Source of the DNA: Megalonaias nervosa
Lineage: Eukaryota; Mollusca; Bivalvia; Unionida; Unionidae
DNA: 64,000 nucleotides
Assembly (NCBI GenBank): GCA_016617855.1
Contig: JAECUM010003185.1
Coordinates: 1 to 64,000 of the forward strand
Direction: 5' to 3'
Part shown: positions 25,342-40,300 of the stretch, in pieces
Position numbering within the stretch: the first letter of the stretch is position 1
Layout: every line of letters begins with the position of its first letter
The notes under the pieces: generated by a model
What the model was told of the DNA's origin: nothing
The model's input: the letters and a program-made list of their open reading frames with translations, nothing else
The model's database searches: none
Program-made: the position numbers and the translations under genes

Positions 25342-28300
25342 AAAATACACCTGCAGCAAAATATTTATCGATTTACTACAACAACATGCACTAAGTTTTC
25401 ACCTTCAGTAACATATATGTGTTTGGTATTTGGTACACAGAATAATGTTCAAAAGGATTTCAGAAATGCAATATTCTGATGAATGATTTCAGCCAATAAT
25501 ATTTTCACCATAACAACTTTTTATCCTTATGCCTTTCATAATTATAGTTATTAGCATGCATGCATTCTACGATTTATAAAGTCAGCTGCAAATACTGCAA
25601 AAATATGCATAAATAGATACCTACTTGAATAAACTTATTGTTACACTAGAAAACAAAATTGATAAAGCTTTTGTAGCAAAGAATTGAATATTAAGCTTAC
25701 AATTTTATGACATGTTCCCAGAAGTTTCAAATTAAAAGATAAAATGATTTCTATCTACTGCAGTTGACTTACATGACTCTGTGGTGTACAACAATTTAAT
25801 TAATTCTCATGTGTCAACTTTTGTGTATTTGCAAGGGTACATTGCATGCACTTTTGTGTAGTTGCATGGGTACTATGTATCCACATTTGTGCATTTGCAT
25901 GGGTACAGTTTATCCACTATTGTTTTTATATTGTTACACTATATTGACTTATGTGTTTTGCATGGGTACAGTGTATCCACATTTGTGTTTGATACACTAT
26001 ATCAACTTTTGTGTTTCTGAATCAGTACAGTTTATTAGCTTGTGTGTTTTACAGATGTATAGTATATCAACTTGTGTTTTACATGGATACATTATATATA
26101 TTTAATTGTTTTATTTGGGTACAGTATATCAATTTGTGTTGTACATGGGTACATTGAGTCAACTTTTATCTTACATGGGCAGAGTGAATCACTCTATGTG
26201 TTTTACATGGGTACAGAGTATCAGCTTTTGCGTCTTACATGGAACAGTATATCAACTTATGTGTTTCTGCATGGGTACAGTGTATCCACTTTTGCATTTT
26301 ACATTGTAACACTATATCAACATTTGTGTTTTTGCATGGGTACAGTGTATCCACTTTTGCATTTTACATTGTAACACTATATCAACATTTGTGTTTTTGC
26401 ATGGGTATAGTGTATCCACTTGTGTGTTTTTACATGGGTACAGTGTATCCACTTGTGTGTTTTTACATGGGTACAGTGTATCCACTTTTGTGTGTTACAA
26501 AGATACACTATATTAACTTTTGTGTTTTTGCATGGGTATAGTGTATCAACTTGGGTGTTTCCAGAGGTATAGTATATCAACTTGTGTTTTACATGCGTAC
26601 AGCATATCAACATGTTTCACATGGGTACAGTATATCAACATGTTTTTTACATGGGTAGAGTGTGTCAACCTTTATGTCTTAAATGGGTATGGTGTATCAA
26701 CCTTTATGTCTTATATGGGTACATTGTGTCAACCTTTACGTCTTACATGGGTAGTGTGTCAACCTTTTTTCTTACATGGATACACTGTGTCAACCTTTAT
26801 GTCAAACATGGGTACAGAGTGTCAACCTTTATGTCAAACATGGGTACAGTGTGACAACCTTTGTCTTACATGGTACAGTCTGTCAAACTGTATATCTTAT
26901 GTGGGTACAGTGTGTCAACCATTATGTCTTACATGGGTACAGTGCATCAACCTTTATGTCTTACATGGGTACAGTGTGTCAACCATTATGTCTTACATGG
27001 GTACAGTGTGTTAGCCTTTATGTTTTGCATGGGTGCAGTGTATCAATTTGTGTGTTTTGTATGGGTACAGTGTAACAGCTTTTGTGCTTTACGTGGGTAC
27101 AATATATCAACTTGTGTTTTACATGGGTACAGTGTACCAACTTGTTTTTTACATGGAAATAGTGCATCAACTTGACATATGTTTCACATAGGCACATTAT
27201 ATCAACTTGTGTGTTTTACATGGGTACAGTATATTAACTTTTTTTGCCTGGGTAAAGTATATCAACTGTTTTGTCTTGCATGGTACATTGTATCACCTTT
27301 TGTGTCTTATGTGGGTACATTATATCAACTTGTGCATTTGTACCAAACAGTTGATACATTAATATAAATTTAGTTAAGAATATTCATTTCTTTTTCATCT
27401 TCCTCTCTCAAATTCTGCCTATGCAGAAATTTCCCAGCTGTGCCATTATACAGGCAGTGTACAAACTTATGTAATACAGGTATTTAACTGAGCAATCTCA
27501 AAATATTCTATACCTAAGGGAAAACATGTGCAGATTTCTTCTAAGCATAACATTATGGTAGTAATTGATATAAATTTTTGTGTATTCCAGGAATCAAACT
27601 TCTCTGAAATAATACAAATCTTAACTATTTTGTTATCTTGGAATCAGTAGTATAGCAATATCATAACTTATACAAAGACTGACATGCAGTAAAATTATAT
27701 AGTTGAAAATCATTTATAATCAACGTCTGGAATGTATCAAAAGTGATCATCATAAATTGAAATTTGTTAAATAAGTAACAAAATATATGTATTTTACAAC
27801 ATAACTTAAACCTTGATTTATGATTTTTATTTAAATTCTAGTTTCATTATTAATAGGTTCTAGTGAATTATTACTAAACTTCACCATTTTGATGTGAATA
27901 CTGACAAAATATAGTAACCAACATTGTTAGTGTGTAACATTTTTGACATTTGTATAGAATAGCAACCCTGGCCAAAAATCTTTTAAACAAGAAAGACTAG
28001 CTTATCTGTCTACAAAGACAATTATCATACTATAATATAATCAACTGCAACATTCCCAGTCATGTTCTTTGCTAACGTTCTTGATGGTGTTACAGTAAAC
28101 CTTGTCATGAAAGACCACCTCTTCTACCAAAAAATAATGGTCGCTCAAACAGGTGGTCTCTCATAAAAGGTTATAACACTATATAATCAACAGATCCATG
28201 CAGTGCCAACCTGATCTGTCAAGATAGGTGGTCTCTCATAGTACATAGTTGTCCTTCAAGACAGGTTTTACTGTATCTCTTCCTCTGACATCTAAAGTGT

Positions 28301-31300
28301 TTTAATACAGGGGTGTGCTCTTAATGGAAACTGTATTCTTCATATCTGTTTAATATGAAATTTCTCTAACTTTAAGTTCTGAGACATTGTGATCTCTTTG
28401 TTGCCCTTTGACACCGAACTTCCCATAATTTTATTGTTCTGCCATGGAGATCATACAAAGATTAAATGTGAGCTTGAGATTTTGCATCAACCAATAAAGT
28501 GCAGTATACTTATGAAAAATCACTTCTGATTGGCTGAGACAGGAAATTATATCTACAGCTCAAGCTCAGGGTGTTATAATTACAAATGGTAGCCAGCATG
28601 GTACAAATGTTTGAGTTTATCGTCAGACAAAAACATTCTTAAAACCATCTCACTGACAGACTCACAGTAATGAGATCTCATTGACAGACAATCAGTAATG
28701 AAGTCTCAGTGACAGACTTATAGCGATGAGATCTCACTGACAGACTTACAGTAATGGCATCTAACTGACAGACTAACAGTAATGAGATCTACAGGATTTT
28801 TAACAAAGTAAAATCTTTCTTATTTCTATAAAATTTCAAAGAGATTAGTTGGCTCAAACAGCAAGGTTTAGACTAAAACAGTTAGTTTCATTTTTCATAT
28901 TTTTAACTCAAAGTCTGACTTCATTCTCCAACAAATTGCCATGACCTTCAAGTACTCTGTTCAACCAAATTTTTGCATGACTATATGAGAAAGTTGCCAA
29001 ATAAGGGTCTGGTAAAAAAAAAAAAAATTAAAATTTACTTTCAAGGTTTGGTAAGAGAAACAGAGTATTTCTGATAATGCCAAATCATGGTTTTAAACAA
29101 TTGGAAATTAATGTATTTTCCTTGGCTGATGAATGAGGTTACATCTTACATCATCGTACTGATAACGTGTTGTCACATTTCACCTAAATATCAACAGTTT
29201 CATTGGATGATCAGGACATGCTGCTGCATCAGTAGTGGTGTTAAATTTTTTACTGTTAACTTTTGAATAGCTTTTAGTTTGAATGATTGGAGCAATTTAG
29301 AGATAGGGATATATTTCTTTATGATTTCAGTTCTACAGAGTTTTAATGTGGTGCCTTCTATTGGTAACATTCATCAATGATGACTTTTACCAGAGCCTCA
29401 TATGGTGAAGATCGCATGATGTCACACATGAGCTTAGTTGACCAAGACTAGATCTTAAGGCTAATCAGAATGAACTGGAAGGGAGAAAAAGAAAAGTGGT
29501 GGTGGTGGTCACATGAAACTTGTTTAAATTTACTAGTCCTTGTCATTTAGATAGATCTAAAATGGTGACATTGACAATCTGAAGTCCTATTTAATGCACA
29601 TTCATCACTATTTTCAGTTTTTAGCTGTATTTTTGTTGCGCAACCTAAATTCCCTTCAATCACAGCAGAGACCAGTAACATATCTGCAAAAAAAAAACAT
29701 AAGGCACATCATATATAGTTTTAGACACATGAAGCAGTTATTGCATGTGCACACAAAAGCAAATGAAAACTATATTATAATTATGTATTCATGAAACTAA
29801 TCACCACAATATTTCATCACTGTTAGTTCATTTCAAAAACTCCATTATTTGGCATAACACTCACAGCTATGCGATGTCACACAAAAAATGTGCAGGATAT
29901 AAATGTGATATTACACCAGTATTTGAAACACACTGATCTTTCTACATCAATAACTGTCTTCAAACTAACATACTGCTTTTTAAAATCTAGTAACTCTCTT
30001 ATGCACTTTGTTTAAAGCATCAATGTTTGGGTTTTCTCCACATGTTTTGAACTAGCTAAAATCTACACATTCTAAAGAACTCACCTGAATTAGTCCTTTC
30101 ACAAAGTTTCAGTAACACTGGTTAATAAATAAATGAACTTCAGGCTGATTTGTTCTCATAGAGTATTAAGATTTCTCAATTATGTCAGTCTCTTATATGA
30201 TTTTAAGTATAAAAGCAGTCCAGCAGAAAGACAGAAAAGAAACAAACAAGTACACTGGCAACAACACTGAGCTACACAAGGTAATTTCACTTCTAAGTGA
30301 ATGATTTAATGTATGGCTCTTTGTTTTCATGAGAAACAGTTTTATGCACCATTAATAAAGTAGCTAGTTCATGTGTTGACAGACAAATGCTTCGCTAATT
30401 GAGCAGTTCCTGTCTCTTTAATACTTATCTATCGTAATATCAATACAGCATGCAAAGTTACCATAGTGACTGAAAATTTGTGAAAGACTTTTATGGAATT
30501 CAAACTGATTGTGTGAATTTCAGCAAAAAATATAAGAACAAAAATTACAGACATTACAGTTTTAATGAAGTTCATTCAATCCTTAGCACAAAATAGTTTT
30601 ATTTTCACATTTCAAATTATGTGTATAAATCTCTCAACTAACATGTATATGACTACAATCACTGCATTACAACTCTCTGGTAATAATGAGAGTTAGAATA
30701 ATTTTAAATCCATAAATCCATTTAATCTTAAAGTTAATCTCTAATCTGATTTCTCCATTTCTTTAACATCCATTAGGAATTTTCCTTCCAAATGGTATTG
30801 CATAATTAATACATGTTTTATAATTATTTGGAAGTCAATATCATTATATGAATTTTTAAAATGTTTTGACAAGAAAATTGGAAAGGTTCTGAACATTACA
30901 GCCATGGAGAAGGCTTGCAAATTCTTTCTCAAATGTTCTGGCAAATATTTTAGCTCAGCAAACTGTATTACATAAATAAAAAAAATAATATACTTCAGCT
31001 CAGCAAATGGTATATTATATATTACATAAATTAAAACAAAAAAGTTGTTTTGAAACCAACAACTTTTCTCAGTTGTTGTGTGAAATTATTTTCATATCCA
31101 AAACTAACTGAGTTAGCAAAACCAAACACACCAGTGACACAAGTCTGATAATATTGGTGACATTATTATTCTTGCAAAAACATTGCATACTGGGAATTCA
31201 TTTGTTTTCATGAGTATCTATTTTCAAAGTTTTGAAACAAAAAATGACATTATTGATAGTATTTAAATTCTTGGATTGGAAAATAAGCAGTGTTTTCATA

Positions 31301-34300
31301 TAATTATAATTGGATTTTGTGTCTTTAAAAGTTTTGGTTTGTAGTATTTAAATAATCCATGAAAACTGGTGACCCATGAAAAGAAATGACTTCAGTGCAA
31401 TAGGTTACAAACACATCTAGGCGGTGATTAAGATTTCAACTGGCTTGACAATAATCATGATACACTCCTGGACACAACCTACCCGTTCCTGACATCATGG
31501 ACTCAATATCACCATGGTCTGCTCACAAAAACAAGATAAATAATGATTACGTATAACCAGTCACTATCAAAAACTAATCCAAAAAGAAAAAAGAAAATGA
31601 GACAAAAGACAACTTAATTTTCCTTCAAGTATGGAAAGAGAATAAGTAAGTACAATACAAAGCAAGATCTGTAGTTAAACATGTATCTGTTGATGCCACC
31701 AAAAAGCATTGTGATCGAATGAGAAGAAGTAAATGCAGACACAAAGTACTGTAATTGTCAAATACAAGCATTACTAATAGCTTTACTTGAGACAAAAAAA
31801 GACATTTTAGGAAAAAAAGAGAGTCTGTGGCTGTTATATATACAGATAGCTAATTAAAGAAATGAAATATTTCTGTTTCACATCAACCCTAAAATTCTAT
31901 TGCAAAAAGGTTTGGTCAATATGAAAGTTGTTCCCATAAACGTTTTTGCTTCATAACTACCTGAAGCTTTTTTTCTGATGATTAAAGTTTTACCCATCAA
32001 AGATCTATTCTTGTAATTCTTGTCCCTAACATCCTCTACCTAAACCAAACTAGAGTTCAGAATTTGTTTGCACTTCACAAAAATATATATTAAATATTAT
32101 GTACATAAGCCTATGCCAAACTTGCTATATCACTGAGGATCATAGTTTTCAGCCACTTATTTCTGTTGAATAATAACTCTTTAATGCTAGGGCTTCAACA
32201 CCAGCTTAAAGGCAATCATTAGTGGATATATAAACTATATGAGCTCTTTGGATGGTAAATATTATTTTTTGTCATGATATGGTGTGATGCATTGAATGAT
32301 ACAGCCAAAAGAACATTGTCTTAAGAAGTGCTTTACCAAGGCTCAGTCTCAAGTTACTGATTGATTCCAGCATACCAAACACATATGAAATCATTATTGT
32401 GAAATGGCACATTTTAACTGCAATCTGTGATTGTATGGGCCCTACAAGGTGCCTACTTTACTATTAGTGTTTCTTTTCAAAATCACTTATCATTTACCAT
32501 GAAGCTGCTGGAATACTTACTGTAGGCAGTTTGAATGCTGTTAAAGATTTTGTTACAAACCTTAATATAATGTAAACTAATAACTGTATTAAGTTTCATA
32601 CATCAGGTCATCAGAATGTGTCTTTTGCTATCTTCATGGTATTTCAATTTTCTTCAAAGATAAATAGGCTATTCAGGAGGGCTCCACAAGGGTACAGTTG
32701 AAGAAGGATATATTTGATACCAAAACTGTTGTTGAAATCATTCATGATATCCTGGAAAACTATTGACATAGTTATTCCAGGACAATCTGAATGCTTATTA
32801 ATATTTTTCAGTCTCCTTTTAAAATACTGAAAACAAATAACTATGTTTTCTAATAAAAAGAAAAACTATCACCTGCGTTTAAGTCTTTTGCTCCCTTAAT
32901 GTTATTTGTAGGAAAAACTGACCACTCCAGTGGCCTAATGGTTAGATCATCTGCCTCAGATGCGGAGAGAGTCATATCGAAGACTTCTTTTTTAAAAAAA
33001 TGGTACTAACAGCTGCCTCACTAGGCACTCAGCATTAAGAAGTTAGTGTTAGGACCGGTCAGCCTGGTGTCAGGATAATGTGACACGGTGGGACATGATG
33101 CTACATGTCTGCGGCATGATGCCCCAGTGCTTAGACATCACTATGAACTGCCACACTGCAGACATTGTAACGATATGACAGAAACACACTGTTACAGCCA
33201 CACAAAAAAAAAATATGCAATTCGCATCAAAAAAAGTTCAATAGGATATATTGGGGGTTTCCACTGGTATATGGTTGATCAAAGTAGGACATACTAAAAA
33301 TAAAACTAATAAGCAAAATTGAATGAACCGAAAATTTATTAAAATGCTGCACTGAACTTGCACCTTCTCTACTTTCAACCTAAGATGATTAGGTCATAAT
33401 GGGGGATTTGGTGACAGTAGAACATGCCAAATCATCACAAATGAAAGGAAATGAGCAACATGAGAAGGAAGATTAACTGGAACTGAATTAAAATGAACTA
33501 GAAATAAACAAACTGCAACTAAAGAAGAATGAAAATGAATCAAATATGAAGTCAAACTGACATATACAAAAATATTAGTAATGAAAATAAGAATTAAAGA
33601 GTAACCTAACAGTACATGAATAATACTGATTGTGTTTGTTTTATGAGACATTGGTAAATATCAAAACTCTGGTAATTTAGTTTAACTACAAATTTTCTCA
33701 TATAGTAAGTGACTGGAACAGTAAGTTTTTAAGGTTGGCAAAGCAGTGAAAGTGAAAATCATACTGCATAAAACATACGACCTCAGACCAGCTCTAGATT
33801 AATTATTACCACTTGATTTTGCATGCCGCATTGAACTTTTCGCTGATTTTCAGAAAGGGACCTCACATTGATGCTGTACTAGCATCATTTGGTTATTTGT
33901 TGCTATAATAGAGGCCAGCATGGTCCAGTATTTCACACCAAATTGTTCTAATCGATAAATAACCTTTCTCACCTGTAACTTTGTGATTAAAATAACACAT
34001 GATTACTTTTAAAAAATCTTTTATGCTTTCATTAATATAGTCTCAATGAAAGTAAATGATTATTCACATTGTGTAAATGATAAAAAGATTATCTAACAAA
34101 TTCCACCATTCATCTGTTGAGCAATATGGTTTCAAATAATAAAAAAAACTGAAAACCTCCCATTTTCATTTTATCATTAATACAGAATATAATTGCAGGA
34201 AAAGACGCTTCACTAGTTCGGTTACCATTAAATGCACCAGATTATTAATCTTCATTGAGAACAATATACATTATACTAATCTCTTTTTTAAAAAAATCAT

Positions 34301-37300
34301 TGAATTTGTGAAGCAATTTTGCAAAGCTGTATAGCAGCCTTCTAAATGTTTTTGGCTATCTCTGCAAAAATGCATCATCTTAAGTTGTGAAAAGTAATTC
34401 TAAATTAGAGAAATATACAAATTTTGAAAAAAACTTCTGTGTTGTTTTCTGTATTTGACAAACAAGACATGGTTGATCAGGATAAACACTGCTTATTGTG
34501 GAGATTGAGAGTGTGTGAGATGGGCATTTATGTAAAATCATTTAATTTACAAAAGACAGTTTGATATTCTCTAGCATACTATTTTCACACAATATCTTCA
34601 GCAATAATGTTTTTATGTTGGCAGTATCCATTTAATTATCACTGTGCATCCAGGTTTTACTGACAACTGGTTATTTTCTGAATTATTTTAACTGAGACTG
34701 CCATTAATGATATAATTAAATCCATTTGGATGTTCCCAAATTATCCTTTTCACAACAATAATGAATTTATACAAGGGATATACAAACAAATGACTGAACA
34801 AATGGATGAAGGAACAGTGAGAGAGTTTACAAATGAATGAATACAAAATTGAATCTAGAAGAAAAGTGACAAATAGGAGAATTATGCAATACGAGAATTA
34901 TGAAATATGTGAACGTACCAACATCAAAATAAGAAAACATGAGGTTATTGAAACAAACATTACAAGAGTATGAAATTATAACATGTAATAAAAAACTTAC
35001 TTGTTTTCATTCATAAAGTGATGCTTCATTTTGCATGTGGACATTTTAACTATAGTGAAATAAGGAAATGAAATACAGTTGTTAGGTGTAAATAACATGA
35101 CTGATGGATGTTACTTCTGAACAATGGTTTAGTGTTTTCATTAGACAAACCAATTAAACCACTATTTACCTTGCACATAACCCCTGGTTGCACAACAATA
35201 AACTTTCAACACAGCTGACAATCCACTAATCTCCCATACAGAATACGAGACAATAATATCACTCTTCCTTTTATTTAATCTGCAAACACCTAATATTTAA
35301 CCTTCAACATCTGGTTCTTGTTTTACCCTTTGTACACATTGCAAACCAAACAGAGTGAAGACTTAATAAATCTGGATATGGTCTGTTTATTGTGTGCAAG
35401 TCCACAACTTTAAAAATAGTTGAAGATACCTGTTACATTTAATGCTTCAGGGGTGGGGATTGCTTTCTTTTTCCCATGAAGTTAATTCTAAACCTCGCCC
35501 CTTTTGATGATTCAAAATAGCCACTACCTCTTAACGGGCTTGTGGCAGTTGCTTTGGATTTTTGTGCCATTTCCCATGTCGCATGTGTTTGTTGACTGTG
35601 TTCATCTATATTGACAGTTTCATCATGCATTGGCTGTTCTGTCTGAGTGTGTTTCTTCATTTGCTTGTTTTAGGATGGAGAACTGTTAGACTTTTTCTCA
35701 GTCATTTTGCCCCACTTGTACTATAACCATCTTTTGTTTTGACCATGACGTCATCAAGTTATACTCACCAGTCGACCCATATATGGTATGATGGACCCTC
35801 ATTAATTGCATTAAATAACAATTCCTTGGCACTCAATACTAAATTGTGCACTAGACCTAACAATCTGGGCTACATTTATCTTTATTTAAATGTAAGCAGC
35901 AATGAAAAAAGAAACATTGTCCTGTGATGAGCCAAAGTGTGTGGATCTAACACCCTCAGGTTACTCCATCAAGTCATTCACATGCACCTCCTGTGGAAGC
36001 GGAATTGCTGTCATTGCAGTGAACTCATAATTCACCATTGTAACTACACTGCAACTTTCAATTTTGAACACAGATCATTTGAACTGGTCCAAACCTCGCT
36101 CACAATCGAACAAAGTTAGTCCATTTTTGTATGTCTCTACCACCCTCTTACAAGTAAAGCAAAAGCTGACTGAATCTCTCTTTTTGGAACAGTTTCCTAA
36201 CGTCCTGGAGTAAGGAAATTCAAATGGTGGCAACATGATTATTCTTTGAGATTTCGATTTTCCCTTTGACCATCCTGGAAATCCGTACACATCAAAACTC
36301 CCACATTCTATTCACATTTTCAATCTCAAACAGCCAGTTAGCCAACCCACCCATAAACATGGTCACATTTTAGACTGGATTCTTCATAGACCTGATGATA
36401 ATACTCTAAAGACTTCATTGGTGTCCCACAAACTTGCATCAGATCACCTCTGCATCATATGCTATTTCATTGTATCAGTACCTAACCCTCCATCTCTGTT
36501 TGCTTCTAAGAGAAACTTCCGTATGGTAAATAGAACCCAACTAATACAAGACATCCAAGCAAACATAAAATCTTCATTTTGTTTTGTAATTTCATGGTTT
36601 TTGTTTCTGTAATCTTGTCTTTGCATGTATTTATGTGTAAACTGCTTAGAGCTTCTGGGATCAGGCACCGTACTAAGTCCACATTATTATTATTATTATT
36701 AATTTCTACATACTTTGAAAGTATTCAATATGTTTACTCTGATGTAGGTTTCTTTTTGGACATTATCCACAAGTAGACAATCAACTTTATTTTAAAAACT
36801 GTATTGTTCCAGGGTCCCCCAGGATCTGTCCTTATCTCTGGAGACATGCTCTTGGGTCATAACTGGGAAATCATTAAGATCCCAATCCAATCATCATATA
36901 TGCACTTTTTTGGCATGAAATGCTAATTAATGATGCAACCAGCAATGGACCCTGGGTCTCTCACTATTCAATGGGGACTTACCTCTTAGCCACAACATTT
37001 CAAAGTCACACTTAAAAAGTATAATAAGTATGTACAGTGGTCATCCTCTTGTAAAAGACCAACTCTTAATCAACAGCCACATTGCTTGATACCAATAAAG
37101 TATAATTTTACCATTAATCTGGCCTCCCCCCCACCCCAAAGAGACTCTGACTGCTCTGTTTATAAGGAAACCTTTTCAGTGCAGAAGGGGAGGCCTCATA
37201 AGAGTGAGATTTAAGTATTAACTTACTTTGCACAAAAAGGCAATTTACTTTATAGTGACCAACAGTAAAGCAGCAGACTTCAGCCAAGCAGAAAAAAAAG

Positions 37301-40300
37301 GCAAGATGTAGAGTTCCACGAATCCTTGTTTAAGATTTATACATGATTTTTGGAATTTTGAATTTTACCTTTCTGTAGTTTGGCTGCCTCCTCTTCAGCC
37401 TTTTTCTGCAGCTCCTCTGCCCTCTGGTATGCCTCATATTCTGCCTGTTCTGCACACAATTTAATAATCTCAATGGCCCCTTCACACAGTAAGTTGTTCC
37501 CATCAAGGTATAATTCTCTGCAAGGTAGATAATGTGAATTCATTTATTTTCCTTGGCTTTTATCAAAAATGCTATTTTCATTCATACTTCAACTTGTGAA
37601 ATGGGGAAGAAATCCTGTTGTTTCCATTAAAAGAAAGAAATACTTTGCTCTTTGGATCTTTAAATTTGTGGTTCATAGCACAAATGTCAGAAAAATTGGT
37701 ATCTTTAGCATCACTATTTAGAAGATAACAGTCTGCAGACAATGGGGTCTAAGAAATGATTTATACAGCATAAAATACAGTGACCTAATTTTGTCTATAC
37801 AGTAAAACCTCATGACACTTCTACATCTCTAAATACAATGATCTACTGCCTATAGTTTTTGAGACACTGATCTAATCTCAAAACATCATGCAAATCAATG
37901 GAGCATAAAATACAGGTCATAATGAAGTAAATTTGTCTGAACACTGCAATACTCCAAATAATGCATTTATATTATTAGCAAACTACATGACCGTGCAGAA
38001 AACAGCAAACACTAATGCAAATCACCGGAGTAATATAAATTGGTCACAATAATCTTAAAATGATGTAGGTCACACTCCTCATGTTCCCTCTACATATCAA
38101 ACTACATTGGTCTGCGAGAAACTGGGTCAAATGCAAACCTTAACATAAGTGTTGATGCTGGACAGATGGTCAAACTGATAGACAGATAGATGGACATTAT
38201 AAAAGTTATTTTGGACTATGAAAAGAGCTGTTGATATCTATGTCTAGCTAAGTACTGATGAATGCAAAACCCAAATCATGTCTATTTACCCAAATCACGT
38301 CTATTTACCCAAATCATGTCTATTTACCTAAGCGCTGTAGTAGATACAATGTTCCCCAGGTATCGCCCACTGTCAACCCCAAGATCACAGAAACAGAGAC
38401 TCAGTGACAGTATTGTAGTGTTGTTTTCCAAACCCTTACATAAATTCTTGCAACCTTCATCTCCAAACCTGTAAAAAGAGTCATGACAAACTTAGTATGG
38501 ACCGTAGAATTAATACATTGACACATGGACCTTAGAATTATTACATTGTCACATGGACCTTAGAATTAATAAGTTATCACATGGACCTTACAATTAAGAC
38601 ATTATCACATAGACTTTAGAATTAATACAGTTATCATATTGACTTTTGAATTAATAATTATCACATTGACCTTAGAATGAATGCATTATCACACTGACCT
38701 TAGAATTAATACATTATCATATGGACCTTAGAATTAATACCTTATTACATGGACCTTAGAATTAATGCATTATCACATGGGCCTTAGAATTAATGCATTA
38801 TCAAATGAACCTTAGAATTAATACATTATCATATGGACCTCAGAATTAATAGACCTTAGAATTAATATATTATCACTTGGACCTTAGAATTAATATATTA
38901 TCACATGGACCTTAGAATTAATATATTATCACATGGACCTTAGAATTAATACATTATCACATTGACCTTAGAATGAATGCATTATCAGATTGACCTTAGA
39001 ATTAATACATTATCATATGGACCTTAGAATTACTATATTTAATTTATCACTTGGACCTTAGAATTATTACATTATCACATGGACCTTAGAATTAATACAT
39101 TATCACATGGACCTTAGAATTAATGCATTATCACATGAACCTTAGAATTCATGCATTATCACATGAACCTTAGAATTAATGCATTATCACATGAACCTTG
39201 AATTAATATATTATCAATTTGGACCTTAGAATTAATACATTATCACATGGACCTTAGAATTATTACATTATCACAGCAGTAGGTTTAAAGTGTCATGTCA
39301 TACAATTCATACTAGCAATACAATACCATACGTACCCACACATAAGTCAGATCCAACTGGAAACAATATAGACCCTGATGTACCACTGCATACTGTGCAG
39401 GCAGATCAGGCACTATGCTATTTATTCTAATGAATTCTCCTAACGAACAAGATACACCCAGATCTCATGGCACATTATGAGACAGTGGATCAGGGTCTAT
39501 GTTGTTTAAAGCTGGATCTGACTTGTTTGCAAGTACATATAGTAACACCTGGAAACATGGCATAGAAATCACCACACTGATGCAAATTCTAATACAGCTG
39601 GGTCATACAAAACATTTTAATCATGAGACCTGAAAGAACGCAACATGCTTGAAGTAAGCTATAGTCTTAAGATCTTGTTATCATGTTGGCATTGTAAACA
39701 TTTGTAAGTTACTTTTCAAATGTTTCAGTATGGTTTTGTTCTGATAAAAATAATTTTGCCATAAAAATTATCAAAATATTCTCCAACCAAGACTAAAATA
39801 ATGACTCTGATGTCTGATTGGTCAATTATTTAGCATTAGTCAATCAGATGTCAGTTTTGAGTCAAGTCTTAATCAAGTCTTAATCACAGTATGAGGCTTA
39901 ATATCCAAAAAAATATCATGAATGGCACATGGAACACCCACCCCATGTTTAATTGTTCTCTATGTAGGCACTAGTATGACTTGGTTGACCCTGGAGATTA
40001 CTGACCATTGAGTATCAATGACTTGAAACTACAGTCATGTATGCAGTTTTAAACTAAACTTCCCCAACAGAAACCATAATTTTTATTTAAGAGTCTGACC
40101 TTTAGATCCCAAAATCTAAACGTTTCTTTTATTATCATAAGTGATTGCTGTCCACAAAGCTTGGTCACGGAACTTACTCTAAAACAAGAGTTACTCTGTG
40201 AAACCTCATTCTCATTGAGCCACAATGACCTTCACCTCTGACCTTTTGATGCCCAAATCACAAGACCTCTTCTATACCTTAAATGCAAACCCTACACAAA

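Noticed and set aside
25809..27367. Many overlapping open frames with Trp/Val/Gln/Cys-rich repeats
   Set aside because: They are created by the 32-bp satellite being read in several frames. There are no start, splice or family signals.
35439..35660. Additional exon of the LRR gene
   Set aside because: The frame is open on the minus strand, but no acceptor/donor pair with phase 1 to 1 was found and the peptide is unlike the rest of the protein.
37795..37870. Second copy of the 181-bp MITE
   Set aside because: Only one end resembles the MITE terminus (TACAGTAAAACCT); no inverted partner lies within several hundred bases.
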